Of a stretch of DNA of 64,000 bases, positions 35,132 to 44,311 are shown piece by piece. Positions within the stretch are counted from its first letter, which is position 1, and the number at the start of each line of letters is the position of its first letter. The notes below the pieces were generated by a model, which saw only the letters and a list, made by a program, of their open reading frames with translations, was not told the origin of the DNA and searched no databases. The stretch is taken from contig JQNH01000001.1 of assembly GCA_000745135.1 (NCBI GenBank), positions 2,768,501 through 2,832,500 on the forward strand. Reading direction: 5' to 3'. The position numbers and the translations under genes were made by a program. The DNA comes from Rhizobiales bacterium YIM 77505. GTDB taxonomy: Bacteria; Pseudomonadota; Alphaproteobacteria; Rhizobiales; Beijerinckiaceae.

Positions 35132-36349
35132 CTACCGGCGGAAGAGACGGGCCTTCGGCCGCGTCGTGCGGAACTGGCCGCGCTCGATCGCCACGAACAC
35201 CAGCACGACCACCGCCAGGGTCGTGAACCACCACATCTGCGCGGTGCCGATCCCGAGGCACGCGAAGCTGAAGGCTGTGGCGAAGGCCGCCATCATGCCG
35301 GGGACGAGGGCGGCGTGATTGCGTCCCGCGGCCCTTGCTGCCCCGTGCAGGGCGACAGCTCCGGCGACCGCCCCCACGATCCCAAGCTCGAACCAGAGCT
35401 CGAAGAGCAGCGTGTTGGGGGCGTTGATCGGGATCAGGCCCTCGAGCCGGCCGCGCAGGCTCGACTCGAAGCCGTGACCGGTGATCAGCCGGACGGGCTC
35501 GCTCGTGATGATGCTGCGCCAGATCCGCATGCTGCGCAGGACGGGATCGGACGAGGCCAGGAATAGCCCCGCTAAGGGGCGCGCGACGAAAGGCAACAGG
35601 GGCGCCAAGACGAGGAGCCCCCCCATGGTCCAGCCGACCGTCTTCACCCCTTTCTCGCCCGCATAGACCGTCAAGGCAAAGGCAAGCCCCCCCACGGCGA
35701 GCGCGATGCGCGGCATCCATTGCGGCCCAAGCGCGACGGCGAATGCCGCCGTGACGCCGAGGAGGGCCGCCTCCCGATGCCGGCCCCGCGAACGAAGCCA
35801 GGCGATGGCGGGCCAGACGAGAAGCGCGATGACGGTCAAGCCGCGGTCGAGGTTCTGGTCCGCCTCGTCGAAGCCGGCACGGCTTGCTTCACCGAACAGG
35901 GCGGCCCCGATCGCAGCGATTGCGGCAATGCCGACGCCGACCGGAACCAGGTACAGATTGGCCGAGCGCATCCGGTCCGGCAGGGCGAGATAGCCCGCCA
36001 CCGCGAGCGCCGCCGTCGCGACGATATTGCCGAGCCGTTCCGCCGCCGGCCCGATGAACGGAGTCCACACCAGCGACAGGGCGCACCACAGGAGCACGAT
36101 CATCGCCGCGAGCGCCGTGCGCGAGGTCCTCACCTTCTCCCAGACGACGCCAAGCGGCCGCTGGGCACCGTCGAGCGCCGCTGCCAGCACCAGGAGGGCC
36201 ACTCCGATCGGGACCAGGACCACGACGCCGCGGCGCGTCACCAGCGCGACCGTCGGGGTGAGCAGCGTCAGGGTGGCAAAGCCGAGCCGGCGCAGGAGCG
36301 ACGCCGCATCCGCGGCTGGGTCGATATTGGTCGGGACAGAGTACGCCAT
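35132..36349 (-). CDS. O-antigen ligase/polymerase-like membrane protein
   Basis: A 405-residue protein with about eleven membrane helices and one large periplasmic loop between residues 260 and 320. The loop has RLITGHGFESS and INAPNTLLFELWFELGIVGAV, the Wzy/WaaL-type motif that in ligases holds catalytic arginine and histidine residues. Here the usual HNxxL histidine is replaced by an APNTLL reading, so activity as a classical ligase is uncertain. Members attach or polymerise surface polysaccharide at the periplasmic face. It is a single gene, convergent with the ABC operon and not near other polysaccharide genes in view. Confidence 0.82.
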   Translation of the reverse strand: MAYSVPTNIDPAADAASLLRRLGFATLTLLTPTVALVTRRGVVVLVPIGVALLVLAAALDGAQRPLGVVWEKVRTSRTALAAMIVLLWCALSLVWTPFIGPAAERLGNIVATAALAVAGYLALPDRMRSANLYLVPVGVGIAAIAAIGAALFGEASRAGFDEADQNLDRGLTVIALLVWPAIAWLRSRGRHREAALLGVTAAFAVALGPQWMPRIALAVGGLAFALTVYAGEKGVKTVGWTMGGLLVLAPLLPFVARPLAGLFLASSDPVLRSMRIWRSIITSEPVRLITGHGFESSLRGRLEGLIPINAPNTLLFELWFELGIVGAVAGAVALHGAARAAGRNHAALVPGMMAAFATAFSFACLGIGTAQMWWFTTLAVVVLVFVAIERGQFRTTRPKARLFRR

Positions 36350-36494
36350 GGCGGGGCGAGTGCACGATCGAGGCTCGTGCGGCCTCTCGGGGTCACCCTA
36401 GAGAAGCCGCACGGCCCTTACTGTAGGCTCCATGCAACACTCGCGCCGGCGACAAGAGAAGAAAGCCTGACAAGCGGGAATACCGCTTGCCGGC

Positions 36495-37391
36495 TCACAC
36501 GCCATCCCCGAGGTCACGCCCACGGATCAGATTGATGATAGCCGAGAAGTCGGCGCCGCCTTCTCCCAGCGCGTTGTGGAGCGCGTAGATCTGCGCCGCC
36601 GCCGCCCCGAGAGGGGTCGCCGCTCCTGCCGAGGCCGCGGCCTCCTGCGCCAGCTTGAGGTCCTTCCACATGAGCGCCGAGGCGAAGCCCGGCCTGTAGC
36701 CGTTGTTGGCCGGGGACGCCGGCACGGGACCCGGCACCGGGCAGTAGCTCGTGAGGGACCAGCACTGGCCGGACGAGGTGGAGGCGACGTCGAACAGGGC
36801 CTGATGCGAGAGCCCCAGCCTTTCGGCGAGCACGAAGGCCTCGCAGACTCCGATCATGGAGATGCCGAGGATCATGTTGTTGCAGATCTTCGCCGCCTGC
36901 CCGTTGCCGGCCTCTCCGCAATGGATCACCCGCTTGCCCATGCGCGCGAGGATCGGTTCGGCTCTGGCGAAGGCGTCGGTCGAGCCGCCGCACATGAAGG
37001 TGAGGGTTGCCGCCTTCGCCCCGCCGACGCCGCCCGAGACGGGAGCGTCAAGGGAAAGGCAGCCGCGCTCCGCCGCCATGGCGTGCGCCCTGCGGGCGCT
37101 CTCCACATCGATGGTCGAGGAATCGACGACGAGTGTTCCGGGACTTGCGGCCGGAAGGATCTCGGCCCAGACCGAGAGCACGTGCTTGCCGGCGGGCAGC
37201 ATCGTGAGGATCACCTCCGCCTCGCGCACGGCGTCCGCCGCGGAAGCGGCGACCTCCACGCCCTCGCCGGCCGCTGCGGCACGCGACGCTTCGACCACGT
37301 CGAAGCCGACCACCCGATGGCCCGCCTTGACCAGGTTGGCGGCCATCGGCCCGCCCATGTTGCCGAGGCCGATGAAGGCGATGGTTGTCAT
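36495..37391 (-). CDS. mmsB: 3-hydroxyisobutyrate dehydrogenase
   Basis: A 298-residue NAD-dependent beta-hydroxyacid dehydrogenase. The Rossmann motif FIGLGNMGGPMAANL opens the protein, followed by LPAGKHVLSV, the substrate-binding DAPVSGGVGGAKAATLTFMCGG and the catalytic lysine helix GQAAKICNNMILGISMIG. Downstream, GYRPGFASALMWKDLKLAQEAA is characteristic of the valine-pathway enzyme. It oxidises 3-hydroxyisobutyrate to methylmalonate semialdehyde, the substrate of mmsA nearby. ATG at 37391 overlaps the acyl-CoA dehydrogenase stop (ATGA), so the two are coupled. Confidence 0.94.
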   Translation of the reverse strand: MTTIAFIGLGNMGGPMAANLVKAGHRVVGFDVVEASRAAAAGEGVEVAASAADAVREAEVILTMLPAGKHVLSVWAEILPAASPGTLVVDSSTIDVESARRAHAMAAERGCLSLDAPVSGGVGGAKAATLTFMCGGSTDAFARAEPILARMGKRVIHCGEAGNGQAAKICNNMILGISMIGVCEAFVLAERLGLSHQALFDVASTSSGQCWSLTSYCPVPGPVPASPANNGYRPGFASALMWKDLKLAQEAAASAGAATPLGAAAAQIYALHNALGEGGADFSAIINLIRGRDLGDGV

Positions 37392-38542
37392 GGCGTGTTC
37401 CCCCGTCCCACCAATCCGCGCGCCACGATGAGGCGCATGATCTCGTTCGTGCCTTCCAGGATCTGGTGCACCCGCAGGTCGCGCACGATCTTCTCGACGC
37501 CGTAGTCGGCGAGATACCCGTAGCCGCCGTGGAGTTGGAGCGCGGTGTTCGCCACCTCGAAGCCCGTGTCGGTGGCGATGCGCTTCGCCATCGCACAAAG
37601 CCGCGTGGCGTCGGGCGAGCCCGCATCGAGATTGGCGGCGGCGCGCCAGAGGAAGGTGCGTGCGCACTCAAGCTCGGTCGCCATGTCGGCGAGCTTGAAC
37701 TGGAGGGCCTGGAAATCGGAGAGGCGCTGCCCGAAGGCCTTGCGGTCCGCCATATAGGCGATGGCCTTGTCGAGCGCCGCCTGGGCGCCGCCGATCGAGC
37801 AAGCGCCGATGTTGAGGCGGCCACCGTCGAGCCCCGCCATGGCGATCTTGAAGCCGATGCCCTCGGGCCCGAGGCGGTTCTCGACAGGCACCCGGCAGTT
37901 CTCGAAGATCACCTGCCGGGTCGGGTGGGCGTTCCAGCCCATCTTCTTCTCGTTCGCCCCAAAGGAGAGGCCCGGCGCATTCTTTTCGATCACCAGCGTC
38001 GACACGCCGGAGGCGCCGCCTTCGGCCGTGCGGACCATCGTCACATAGACGTCCGAAACGCCGGCGCCGGAGATGAACTGCTTGACGCCGTTGACGACGT
38101 AGTGATCGCCCTCCCGCACCGCCCGCGTCTTGAGCGCCGCCGCGTCCGAGCCGGCGCCTGGCTCGGTGAGGCAGTAGCTGGCGAGGTGCTCCATCGTGCA
38201 GAGCTTCGGCAGGAAGCGGCGCCGCTGCTCGTCGGAGCCGTAGCGGTCGATCATCCACGCGGCCATGTTGTGGATGGAGATGTAGGCCGCGACGGTCGGG
38301 CAGCCGGTGGCGAGGGCCTCGAAGATCAAGGCCGCATCGAGCCGGGAGAGACCCGAGCCACCGACATCCTCGCGGATGTACACGCCGCCCATGCCGAGAG
38401 CCGCCGCCTCGCGCATTTCCGCAACGGGAAAGTGCTTTTCCTCATCCCAGCGCACGGCGTTCGGCGCGAGCTTCTCGGCCGCGAAGTCGCGGGCCATGTC
38501 GCGGATGGCGATCTGGTCGTCGGTCAGAGTGAAGTTGGTCAT
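37388..38542 (-). CDS. Acyl-CoA dehydrogenase, probably isobutyryl-CoA dehydrogenase
   Basis: A 384-residue FAD flavoprotein that introduces an alpha-beta double bond into a short branched acyl-CoA and passes electrons to ETF. It shows the helical N-domain, ASYCLTEPGAGSDAAAL, the FISGAGVSD flavin strand, RKAFGQRLSDFQALQFKLADM and QLHGGYGYLADYGVEKIVRDLRVHQILEGTNEIMR-like C-domain with the catalytic glutamate in ILEGTNEI. Coupling to mmsB and proximity to mmsA indicate valine catabolism (isobutyryl-CoA to methacrylyl-CoA). Confidence 0.92.
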   Translation of the reverse strand: MTNFTLTDDQIAIRDMARDFAAEKLAPNAVRWDEEKHFPVAEMREAAALGMGGVYIREDVGGSGLSRLDAALIFEALATGCPTVAAYISIHNMAAWMIDRYGSDEQRRRFLPKLCTMEHLASYCLTEPGAGSDAAALKTRAVREGDHYVVNGVKQFISGAGVSDVYVTMVRTAEGGASGVSTLVIEKNAPGLSFGANEKKMGWNAHPTRQVIFENCRVPVENRLGPEGIGFKIAMAGLDGGRLNIGACSIGGAQAALDKAIAYMADRKAFGQRLSDFQALQFKLADMATELECARTFLWRAAANLDAGSPDATRLCAMAKRIATDTGFEVANTALQLHGGYGYLADYGVEKIVRDLRVHQILEGTNEIMRLIVARGLVGRGNTP

Positions 38543-38971
38543 CTAGGGACGCCAATCAGTAAGATGCACCACCATGTCGCCTTCAGGCGTGCCGGCTAGC
38601 TTGCGCACGAGCCGCCTATCCGCGGTCACAAATACTGCGTTGTGCTGCTTGGCTGCCTCAAGATAGACGAGATCATAGATCGGATGGTCGTAGACACACG
38701 CAAGAGCGAGAGCGGAACCGACCAGATCGTCCAAATCCAAGAGCAGATCGAAATAGCGCGGGAGTACGGAAAGACGCTCCCGGGCCGCTTCAGGCGATAG
38801 GAGCCCTTTCTGCACCTTTTTCCAGAACGCGTTTGCCACCTCGCCGACGATGAGCTTCGGAGCCAGAAGCCGTATTCGGTTCGCGACGAGTTCATCCGCT
38901 CGTCCTGATTCCTCTTCCGGGACGAACCACTTAACCGCAATGCTTGCGTCAACCACCACGGAGTTGCTCAC
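38543..38971 (-). CDS. vapC: PIN-domain toxin, VapC-like
   Basis: A 142-residue PIN ribonuclease. The acidic metal-binding residues are visible in order: VVVDASIAVKWF (Asp), LIVGEVANAFWK (Glu), YDHPIYDLVYLEAA (Asp) and FVTADRRL (Asp). Toxins of this family cut RNA (often tRNA) when the cognate antitoxin is lost. Its start overlaps the end of the antitoxin by four bases, the standard antitoxin-first arrangement. It lies between the acyl-CoA dehydrogenase and mmsA genes in the same orientation, with no gap before the dehydrogenase start. Confidence 0.9.
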   Translation of the reverse strand: MSNSVVVDASIAVKWFVPEEESGRADELVANRIRLLAPKLIVGEVANAFWKKVQKGLLSPEAARERLSVLPRYFDLLLDLDDLVGSALALACVYDHPIYDLVYLEAAKQHNAVFVTADRRLVRKLAGTPEGDMVVHLTDWRP

Positions 38972-39195
38972 TCGAGCCCTTCCCGGATTTCGTCGAGTGT
39001 CAGCGACGAATGGATCCCCTTACACTGAGACCGGAAATGGCGTGAGACGGCAACTCGCTCCTCAGGCGTGAACGGCTTGTTCGCCTCGAGAAGATTGCGG
39101 AGCTCCTGCTCAAGCGAGATTCCCTTGATCTTCGCCTTCATCTTGAAGCTCTCGATCGTACCATCGTCGACATTGCGAATGAGGACCTGTCCCAT
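38968..39195 (-). CDS. vapB: Antitoxin of the FitA/VapB ribbon-helix-helix type
   Basis: A 75-residue protein with a ribbon-helix-helix N-terminus (GQVLIRNVDDGTIESFKMKAKIKGISLEQELRNLL in outline: one beta strand, two helices) and an extended C-terminal tail that would cap the toxin. GAGGAG precedes the ATG. RHH antitoxins of this class bind their own promoter as part of the toxin complex, so autoregulation is expected. AT-rich sequence just upstream (CTATGATAGCAAAAC, with TATCAACTATGATA repeats) is a likely promoter/operator. Confidence 0.88.
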   Translation of the reverse strand: MGQVLIRNVDDGTIESFKMKAKIKGISLEQELRNLLEANKPFTPEERVAVSRHFRSQCKGIHSSLTLDEIREGLE

Positions 39196-39347
39196 CGTTG
39201 CTCCTCGGTATCCGCGCTATCAACTATGATAGCAAAACTGCGGAACGCTGTCGAGGTTCCGGCGACGCAGCCGAAGTGCTTCTGCGATCACTGTTCGCAG
39301 GAGCAAGATCCTGCTGAGACACGCGTGTGTGACAGCCTTCTCCCGGG

Positions 39348-39372
39348 GCTGAAGGCCGAGCAGGCCTTCAGC
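39348..39372 (-). terminator. Hairpin downstream of mmsA
   Basis: Perfect 10-bp stem GCTGAAGGCC / GGCCTTCAGC around a 5-base loop, 59 bp past the mmsA stop. There is no clear T-run, so termination would have to be weak or Rho-assisted. It separates mmsA from the toxin-antitoxin genes. Confidence 0.45.
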
Positions 39373-39430
39373 TGAGAAGTGCGCACTGGAGCAGAACTGC
39401 GTTTCGAAAGATAAGAAACGCGATCCAGGA

Positions 39431-40927
39431 TCATTGCATCGTCGGAATGACGAATTCAGCGCCCTCTTTGACGCCGCTTGGCCAGCGCGAGGTGACCGTC
39501 TTCGTCTTCGTATAGAAGCGGATCGCGTCCGGACCGTGCTGGTTCAGGTCGCCGAAGCCGGAGCGCTTCCAGCCGCCGAAGGTGTAGTAGGCGATCGGCA
39601 CAGGGATGGGCACGTTGATCCCGACCATGCCCACATTGACCTTCGCGGCAAAGTCGCGCGCCGCATCGCCGTCGCGGGTGAAGATGGCGACACCGTTGCC
39701 ATATTCGTGCTCGGAGGGCAGCCGCAACGCCTCCTCGTAGTCCTTGGCCCGGACCACGGACAGAACCGGCCCGAAGATTTCTTCCTTGTAGATGCGCATG
39801 TGGGGCTTCACCTCGTCGAAGAGGCAGCCGCCCATGTAGAAGCCATTCTCGTAGCCCTGCATCTTGAAGTTGCGGCCATCGACGACGAGCTTGGCGCCCT
39901 CCTGGATGCCGAGGTCGACATAGGCGCGCACTTTCTCCAGGTGCTGGCGCGTCACGAGCGGCCCGAAATCCGCCGAGGGGTCAGTGGAGGGGCCGATCTT
40001 GAGGCTCTCGACGCGAGGGATGAGCTTGTCGACCAGGATTTCGGCCGTGGCCTTGCCCACGGGCACCGCCACCGACACGGCCATGCAGCGCTCGCCCGCG
40101 GAGCCATAGCCGGCGCCGATGAGGGCGTCGACCGCCTGGTCCATGTCGGCATCGGGCATGATGATCATGTGGTTCTTGGCGCCCCCGAAGCACTGGGCGC
40201 GCTTGCCCGTGGCCGCGGCGCGGGAATAGACGTATTCCGCGATCGTGGACGAGCCGACGAAGCCGACCGCCCTGATATCCGGATCATCCAGGATGGCGTC
40301 CACCGCCTCCTTGTCGCCGTTGACGACGTTGAGGATGCCGGCCGGCAGCCCGGCCTCCATCATCAGCTCGGCCAAGCGCATGGGAACACCCGGATCGCGC
40401 TCGGAGGGTTTCAGGATGAAGGCGTTGCCGCAGGCGATGGCGGGGGCGAACTTCCACATGGGGATCATGGCGGGGAAGTTGAACGGCGTGATGCCCGCGA
40501 CGACCCCGAGGGGCTGGCGCATGGAGTAGATGTCGATGCCGGGGCCGGCGCCTTCCGTGTACTCGCCCTTCATCAGGTGCGGGATGCCGACCGCGAACTC
40601 GGCGACTTCAATGCCCCTCTGGATGTCCCCCTTCGCATCGGCCACCGTCTTGCCGTGCTCGCGGGCGAGGAGATCCGCAAGCGAATCCATCTCCCGGCTC
40701 ACCAGATCGATGAAGCGCATAAGGACGCGCGCCCGCCGCTGCGGGTTGGTGGCCGCCCAGGCGGGTTGGGCCGCCTTCGCGTTTTCGACGGCCTGGCGTA
40801 TCTCGGCCTTGGTCGCCAGGGCGACCTGGGCGATCACCTCGCCCGTCATGGGCTGGAACACGTCGCCAAAGCGTCCGGACTGGCCCTCGACCTCCCGACC
40901 GCCAATGAAGTGCCCGATCCTGCGCAT
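39431..40927 (-). CDS. mmsA: Methylmalonate-semialdehyde dehydrogenase (CoA-acylating)
   Basis: A 498-residue aldehyde dehydrogenase that converts methylmalonate semialdehyde to propionyl-CoA with NAD and CoA. The catalytic cysteine lies in [17 protein letters not shown]; flanking MmsA-specific features are [40 protein letters not shown] and [36 protein letters not shown] precedes ATG 40927; the frame extends 16 codons further without family support. It completes the valine arm with the upstream-located mmsB and acyl-CoA dehydrogenase, though separated from them by vapBC. Confidence 0.96.
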   Translation of the reverse strand: MRRIGHFIGGREVEGQSGRFGDVFQPMTGEVIAQVALATKAEIRQAVENAKAAQPAWAATNPQRRARVLMRFIDLVSREMDSLADLLAREHGKTVADAKGDIQRGIEVAEFAVGIPHLMKGEYTEGAGPGIDIYSMRQPLGVVAGITPFNFPAMIPMWKFAPAIACGNAFILKPSERDPGVPMRLAELMMEAGLPAGILNVVNGDKEAVDAILDDPDIRAVGFVGSSTIAEYVYSRAAATGKRAQCFGGAKNHMIIMPDADMDQAVDALIGAGYGSAGERCMAVSVAVPVGKATAEILVDKLIPRVESLKIGPSTDPSADFGPLVTRQHLEKVRAYVDLGIQEGAKLVVDGRNFKMQGYENGFYMGGCLFDEVKPHMRIYKEEIFGPVLSVVRAKDYEEALRLPSEHEYGNGVAIFTRDGDAARDFAAKVNVGMVGINVPIPVPIAYYTFGGWKRSGFGDLNQHGPDAIRFYTKTKTVTSRWPSGVKEGAEFVIPTMQ

Positions 40928-41125
40928 GGCGCTCCTCCTCGAAATCAGAAACCAGACTCGCATCCTCTTTGGCACAGACGAGCGCGGAATCGAAGCGGCT
41001 CATGCCGCGATCGGCTGGAGGTCACAGAGAGCGCGAGAGAACCTCTCGGAACGGAACAAGCCCGCTTCACGAGGCGCCTTCGGCGTCCTATGGGCAAGAA
41101 GCAGAACCGGAAAAAAGCACCACCG

Positions 41126-42094
41126 ATGGCCTCCAAGCTCGACCATTTGCGCAAGATGACCGTGATCGTCGCCGATACAGGCGACATCGACGCAGTACGG
41201 CGGCTGAAACCCCAGGACTGCACCACGAACCCGACGCTCCTGCTCAAGGCGGTCAGCATGCCGGCCTATGCCGATCGCCTCGAGGAGGCGCTCCGCTGGG
41301 GGCGCTCTCAGGGCGGCTCGCGCGAAGCGATCGTCGCGGCCGTCTGCGACCGCCTGGCGGTCGCCTTCGGGAGCGAGCTTGCGCGGCTCGTGCCCGGACG
41401 AGTCTCGACCGAGGTCGACGCCGATCTCTCCTTCGATACGGCTGGGACGGTGGACAAAGCCCGGGCGATCATCCGCGCCTATGAGGCGCTTGGGATCGGA
41501 CGCGAGCGAATCCTCATCAAGATCGCTTCCACCTGGGAGGGCATCCGAGCCGCGGAAATCCTCCAGCGCGAAGGGATCGACTGCAATCTCACATTGCTTT
41601 TCTCGCTCATCCAGGCGGCGGCGGCGGCGGATGCGGGAGCCTTCCTGATCTCGCCCTTCGTCGGGCGGATTCTGGACTGGCACCTCAAGAACGGGGGTGG
41701 TCCTTACACGGGCGAGACGGATCCGGGCGTGCAGTCGGTCCGGCGCATCTATGCCTATTACAAGGCGCACGGCCTCACGACGATCGTAATGGGGGCCTCC
41801 TTCCGAAACGTGGGAGAAATCGAGGCGCTCGCCGGCTGCGACCGGCTGACCATCTCACCGGCCCTTCTTGATGAGCTGGCGGCGGCGGAGGGCCCCCTGC
41901 CCCGCCGGCTTGCGCCGGAGACGTGCACGGATGCGCCCCCGCGCCTTGCTCTCGACGAGAAGGCCTTTCGCTTCCACCTCAACGAGGACGCCATGGCGAC
42001 AGAAAAGCTCGCCGAGGGAATCCGCCTCTTCGTCAAGGATCTGCGGGCGCTGCGCACGCTCGTGGCGGAACGGCTCGACGCTCAGACCGCCTAG
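41126..42094 (+). CDS. tal: Transaldolase
   Basis: A 322-residue TalB-type transaldolase of the pentose-phosphate pathway, moving a dihydroxyacetone unit through a Schiff base. The start [19 protein letters not shown] is classical, followed by [20 protein letters not shown], the active-site lysine in [23 protein letters not shown] and [21 protein letters not shown] 41090 (12 codons upstream) is an alternative start; neither has a good ribosome site. The TAG stop is formed by the CTAG target copy at the left end of the adjoining insertion sequence, so the IS did not truncate the protein. Confidence 0.95.
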   Translation: MASKLDHLRKMTVIVADTGDIDAVRRLKPQDCTTNPTLLLKAVSMPAYADRLEEALRWGRSQGGSREAIVAAVCDRLAVAFGSELARLVPGRVSTEVDADLSFDTAGTVDKARAIIRAYEALGIGRERILIKIASTWEGIRAAEILQREGIDCNLTLLFSLIQAAAAADAGAFLISPFVGRILDWHLKNGGGPYTGETDPGVQSVRRIYAYYKAHGLTTIVMGASFRNVGEIEALAGCDRLTISPALLDELAAAEGPLPRRLAPETCTDAPPRLALDEKAFRFHLNEDAMATEKLAEGIRLFVKDLRALRTLVAERLDAQTA

Positions 42095-42857
42095 GTAGTG
42101 GACTCATTAGCTCGGGTCCACAGACGGGCTGAGGCGAGGGCGACGGCTGAGAGGAAGTTGCGGGCGAGCTTGTCGAAGCGTGTGGCGATCCGGCGGAAGT
42201 GTTTGAGCTTACAGAAGAAGCGCTCGACGAGGTTGCGCTGGCGGTAGAGCGCCGGGGCGACGGAGCGTTGGACCTTGCGGTCGCGGCAGGTCGGGATGTG
42301 GGCCTCGCCGCCGGCCTGGCGCACCAGGTCGAGGATCGCCTGAGCGTCGTAGCCCCGGTCGGCGACGAGCGCCTTGGCGGGAGGCAGGTCGGCCAGCAGG
42401 ACTGGAGCGAGGGTCTTGTCGGAGGCCTGCCCTGGCGAGACGACGAGGCGGAGGGGCAGCCCTTGCTCGTCGACGACGGCGTGGATCTTGGTCGTCAGTC
42501 CTCCACGAGAACGGCCGATGGCGTGATCCGCGCCCCCTTTTTACCGCCGGCCGCGTGCTGATGGGCGCGCACGATGGAGGAGTCGATCAGGTGCAGAGAC
42601 CCTGGCGACTTGGCCGCGAGCGCCTCGAACACCTTGAGCCAGACGCCCTGCTTGGCCCACCTGTTGAAGCGGTTGTAGACAGTCGTGTACGGCCCGTAGC
42701 GCTCCGGCAGGTCGCGCCACGGCGAGCCGGTGCGCAGCACATAGAAAATGCCGTTGAGCACCCGCCGGTCATCGACCCGCGCCACCCCGCGCGGCTTGTT
42801 CGGCAGAAGCGGCTCGATCAACCGCCACTCCGTTTCCGACAGATCGTATCGCGCCAT
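42091..42857 (-). CDS. IS5-family transposase read through a -1 frameshift
   Basis: DDE transposase of about 255 residues made from two overlapping frames. The first frame (42857 to 42495, 120 codons) starts [19 protein letters not shown], carries [23 protein letters not shown] and the first catalytic Asp in [18 protein letters not shown]. At the A5G5 run (42533-42542) a -1 slip gives [22 protein letters not shown] and the rest: second Asp in [10 protein letters not shown] and Glu in [21 protein letters not shown]. The IS427-group normally uses such programmed slippage. The final TAG is contributed by the flanking CTAG target copy rather than by the element. Confidence 0.9.
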
Positions 42858-42927
42858 GACCAAGCCTCCCGTCCAGGAGCCTTGAATCACCCCACACAAT
42901 CCGCTTCAACCTTTATGAGTTCAGAAC
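42095..42927 (-). mobile_element. IS5-family (IS427-group) insertion sequence, 833 bp
   Basis: The element is bounded by imperfect terminal inverted repeats: GTAGTGGACTCATTA at the left and, read inward from the right, GTTCTGAACTCATAA (11 of 15 match). CTAG stands immediately outside both ends (42091-42094 and 42928-42931), the target copy expected for this group (alternatively TA plus matching flanks). Length and a single transposase in two frames fit IS427-type elements. The transposase appears intact. Insertion fell exactly on the stop codon of transaldolase. Confidence 0.92.
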
Positions 42928-43049
42928 CTAGGTGTTCAGTCTCAAGGTGAGGTGGGTGGATCGTATCTGAGGCAATCGGGTTCGTCCGCCCGGGCTTTGC
43001 GACTGTCTCGCAGGATATGAGGCCGCGCAGGGTCTTGAGCTGTCTGGCG

Positions 43050-43393
43050 ATGAAGAACGCCATTCAGGAAGGCCGCATCATTACCGTCGCCGCCCCGCCG
43101 GCGGCGTCACCTCGGGCGATGGCGTGGTGACCGGCGCCTTGTTCGGGATCGCCAGCAAGACGGCGGCCACCGGCGAGACGGCCACGATCGCGACGGAGGG
43201 CGCGTTCGAGCTGCCGAAGCCGGCGAGCGCCGTGATCGCCGCCGGCGCGAAGGTGTCGTGGGATGATACCGCGAAGCAAGTGAACGCGCCGGGCACGGGT
43301 CGCTATCCGGTCGGAACCGCGATCGAGGCGGCAGGCAACGGCGCGACCACCGTGCGCGTGCGGCTCGATGGGATCGCGACCGCGGCGGCGTGA
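43050..43393 (+). pseudogene. DUF2190 phage capsid-associated protein, frameshifted remnant
   Basis: The start MKNAIQEGRIITVAAP and the continuation GGVTSGDGVVTGALFGIASKTAATGETATIATEGAFELPK together match DUF2190, small capsid-associated proteins encoded beside phage major capsid genes. The two parts are in different frames: one base is missing in the CCGCCGGCGG stretch near 43095-43100. An intact gene would give about 114 residues. No other phage structural gene is visible, so it is an isolated prophage scar next to the IS. The downstream frame could be translated alone from GTG 43124 as an 89-residue protein. Confidence 0.7.
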
Positions 43394-43403
43394 CCAGCGC
43401 GTA

Positions 43404-44024
43404 TCAAACTTCGTTTGCGCTCAGAACGATAACAGCTTGAAGCCTTGCGCACATGAAGCTCACCTCCCTCTGGCGTCCTGATCCCTTCTCGCGAGGCAAG
43501 ACAAACGAGGGCGCCTCTTTCAAATCCGCGATCTCAACCGCCTGGCTACGCATAGTCGCGCGTTCGATGGCTATAGATAATACCGATCTACGTGCGGCGC
43601 TTTGCAAAACAACAACCAGAGCTTCGCCTTTCTCGATGAATCGTTCAGCGAGATACACATCAAGAGCCTTTCCATCTCGGCTCTTAAAATGAAACTTGTA
43701 GACGCTCTTAGCAGGTCGCCTGATTTGGTCGTCTCTTCCCTTGTATTTGTCAGTGCAGGGATGCTTCGGCCAGGGCCACCCCACGTTATCGAAGAACACC
43801 CGGCCGTTATGCGGGCTTCGATAGAAGAACACCGAAGCTCCGCACACGGGACAATGCGCGTTGGGATCAAGGTAACTCTCAACCTTTTCGAAGCGAGAGG
43901 ATGCCCGATCAGTGCTGCCTCCTAGTCCGCCATTACACCAGCCGCCGTAAACATGGATCGGACGTAGGGTGCCCCCGACATAACGAAACTCGATCTCACC
44001 TCCGCAGTGATAGCACGTTCCCAT
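43404..44024 (-). CDS. Unknown protein with paired zinc-ribbon cysteines
   Basis: A 206-residue protein. The N-terminal half holds two CxxC pairs (CYHCGGEIEFRYVGG and CPVCGASVFFY) with the aromatic-rich HNGRVFFDNVGWPWPKHPCTD between cysteine and histidine residues, as in a zinc ribbon. The C-terminal half is a mixed alpha/beta region without a motif I know. I have the impression that the CPVCG...WPWPKHPC signature recurs in bacterial hypothetical proteins of mobile regions, but no function is known to me. ATG 44024 is preferred; ATG 44039 is possible. It lies just outside the tRNA terminator that marks the island edge. Confidence 0.75.
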   Translation of the reverse strand: MGTCYHCGGEIEFRYVGGTLRPIHVYGGWCNGGLGGSTDRASSRFEKVESYLDPNAHCPVCGASVFFYRSPHNGRVFFDNVGWPWPKHPCTDKYKGRDDQIRRPAKSVYKFHFKSRDGKALDVYLAERFIEKGEALVVVLQSAARRSVLSIAIERATMRSQAVEIADLKEAPSFVLPREKGSGRQREVSFMCARLQAVIVLSANEV

Positions 44025-44269
44025 GGCGCCCCCGCACATCCTTGCTCGCCTGTCCGAATGGCCGGACCTTTGGCCCAGAGCTACCGCTCCCTCAGCCTGC
44101 GCTTGCAAGTTGTTTGTTTCCGATTTTCGTGCGTGTGCCAACGGCTAAGTCGCCAAACCAGGGGCAACTTGCCTTCCAAGGACCGGGCATGCTTGCGCCA
44201 TCCGGCGACGATCGCCGCCGGGCGTCTTGTTGACGCATTGTTCACTCGGGCGTTCGGCGGCGGGAGCCC

Positions 44270-44307
44270 AAAAAGCGAAGCCCGCTAAGTCATTGACTTA
44301 GCGGGCT
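44270..44307 (-). terminator. Intrinsic terminator of the disrupted tRNA gene
   Basis: On the minus strand a 14-bp perfect stem AGCCCGCTAAGTCA / TGACTTAGCGGGCT with a one-base centre is followed by TCGCTTTTTG. It starts four bases beyond the CCA end of the tRNA 3' half, exactly where the terminator of a single tRNA gene is expected, so it is probably the native terminator left behind when the island inserted. Confidence 0.85.
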
Positions 44308-44311
44308 GATT

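Noticed and set aside
39434..41125. Upstream extension of the transaldolase frame to 886 residues
   Set aside because: The extension is antisense to mmsA and not family-like; transaldolase starts at 41126 (or 41090).
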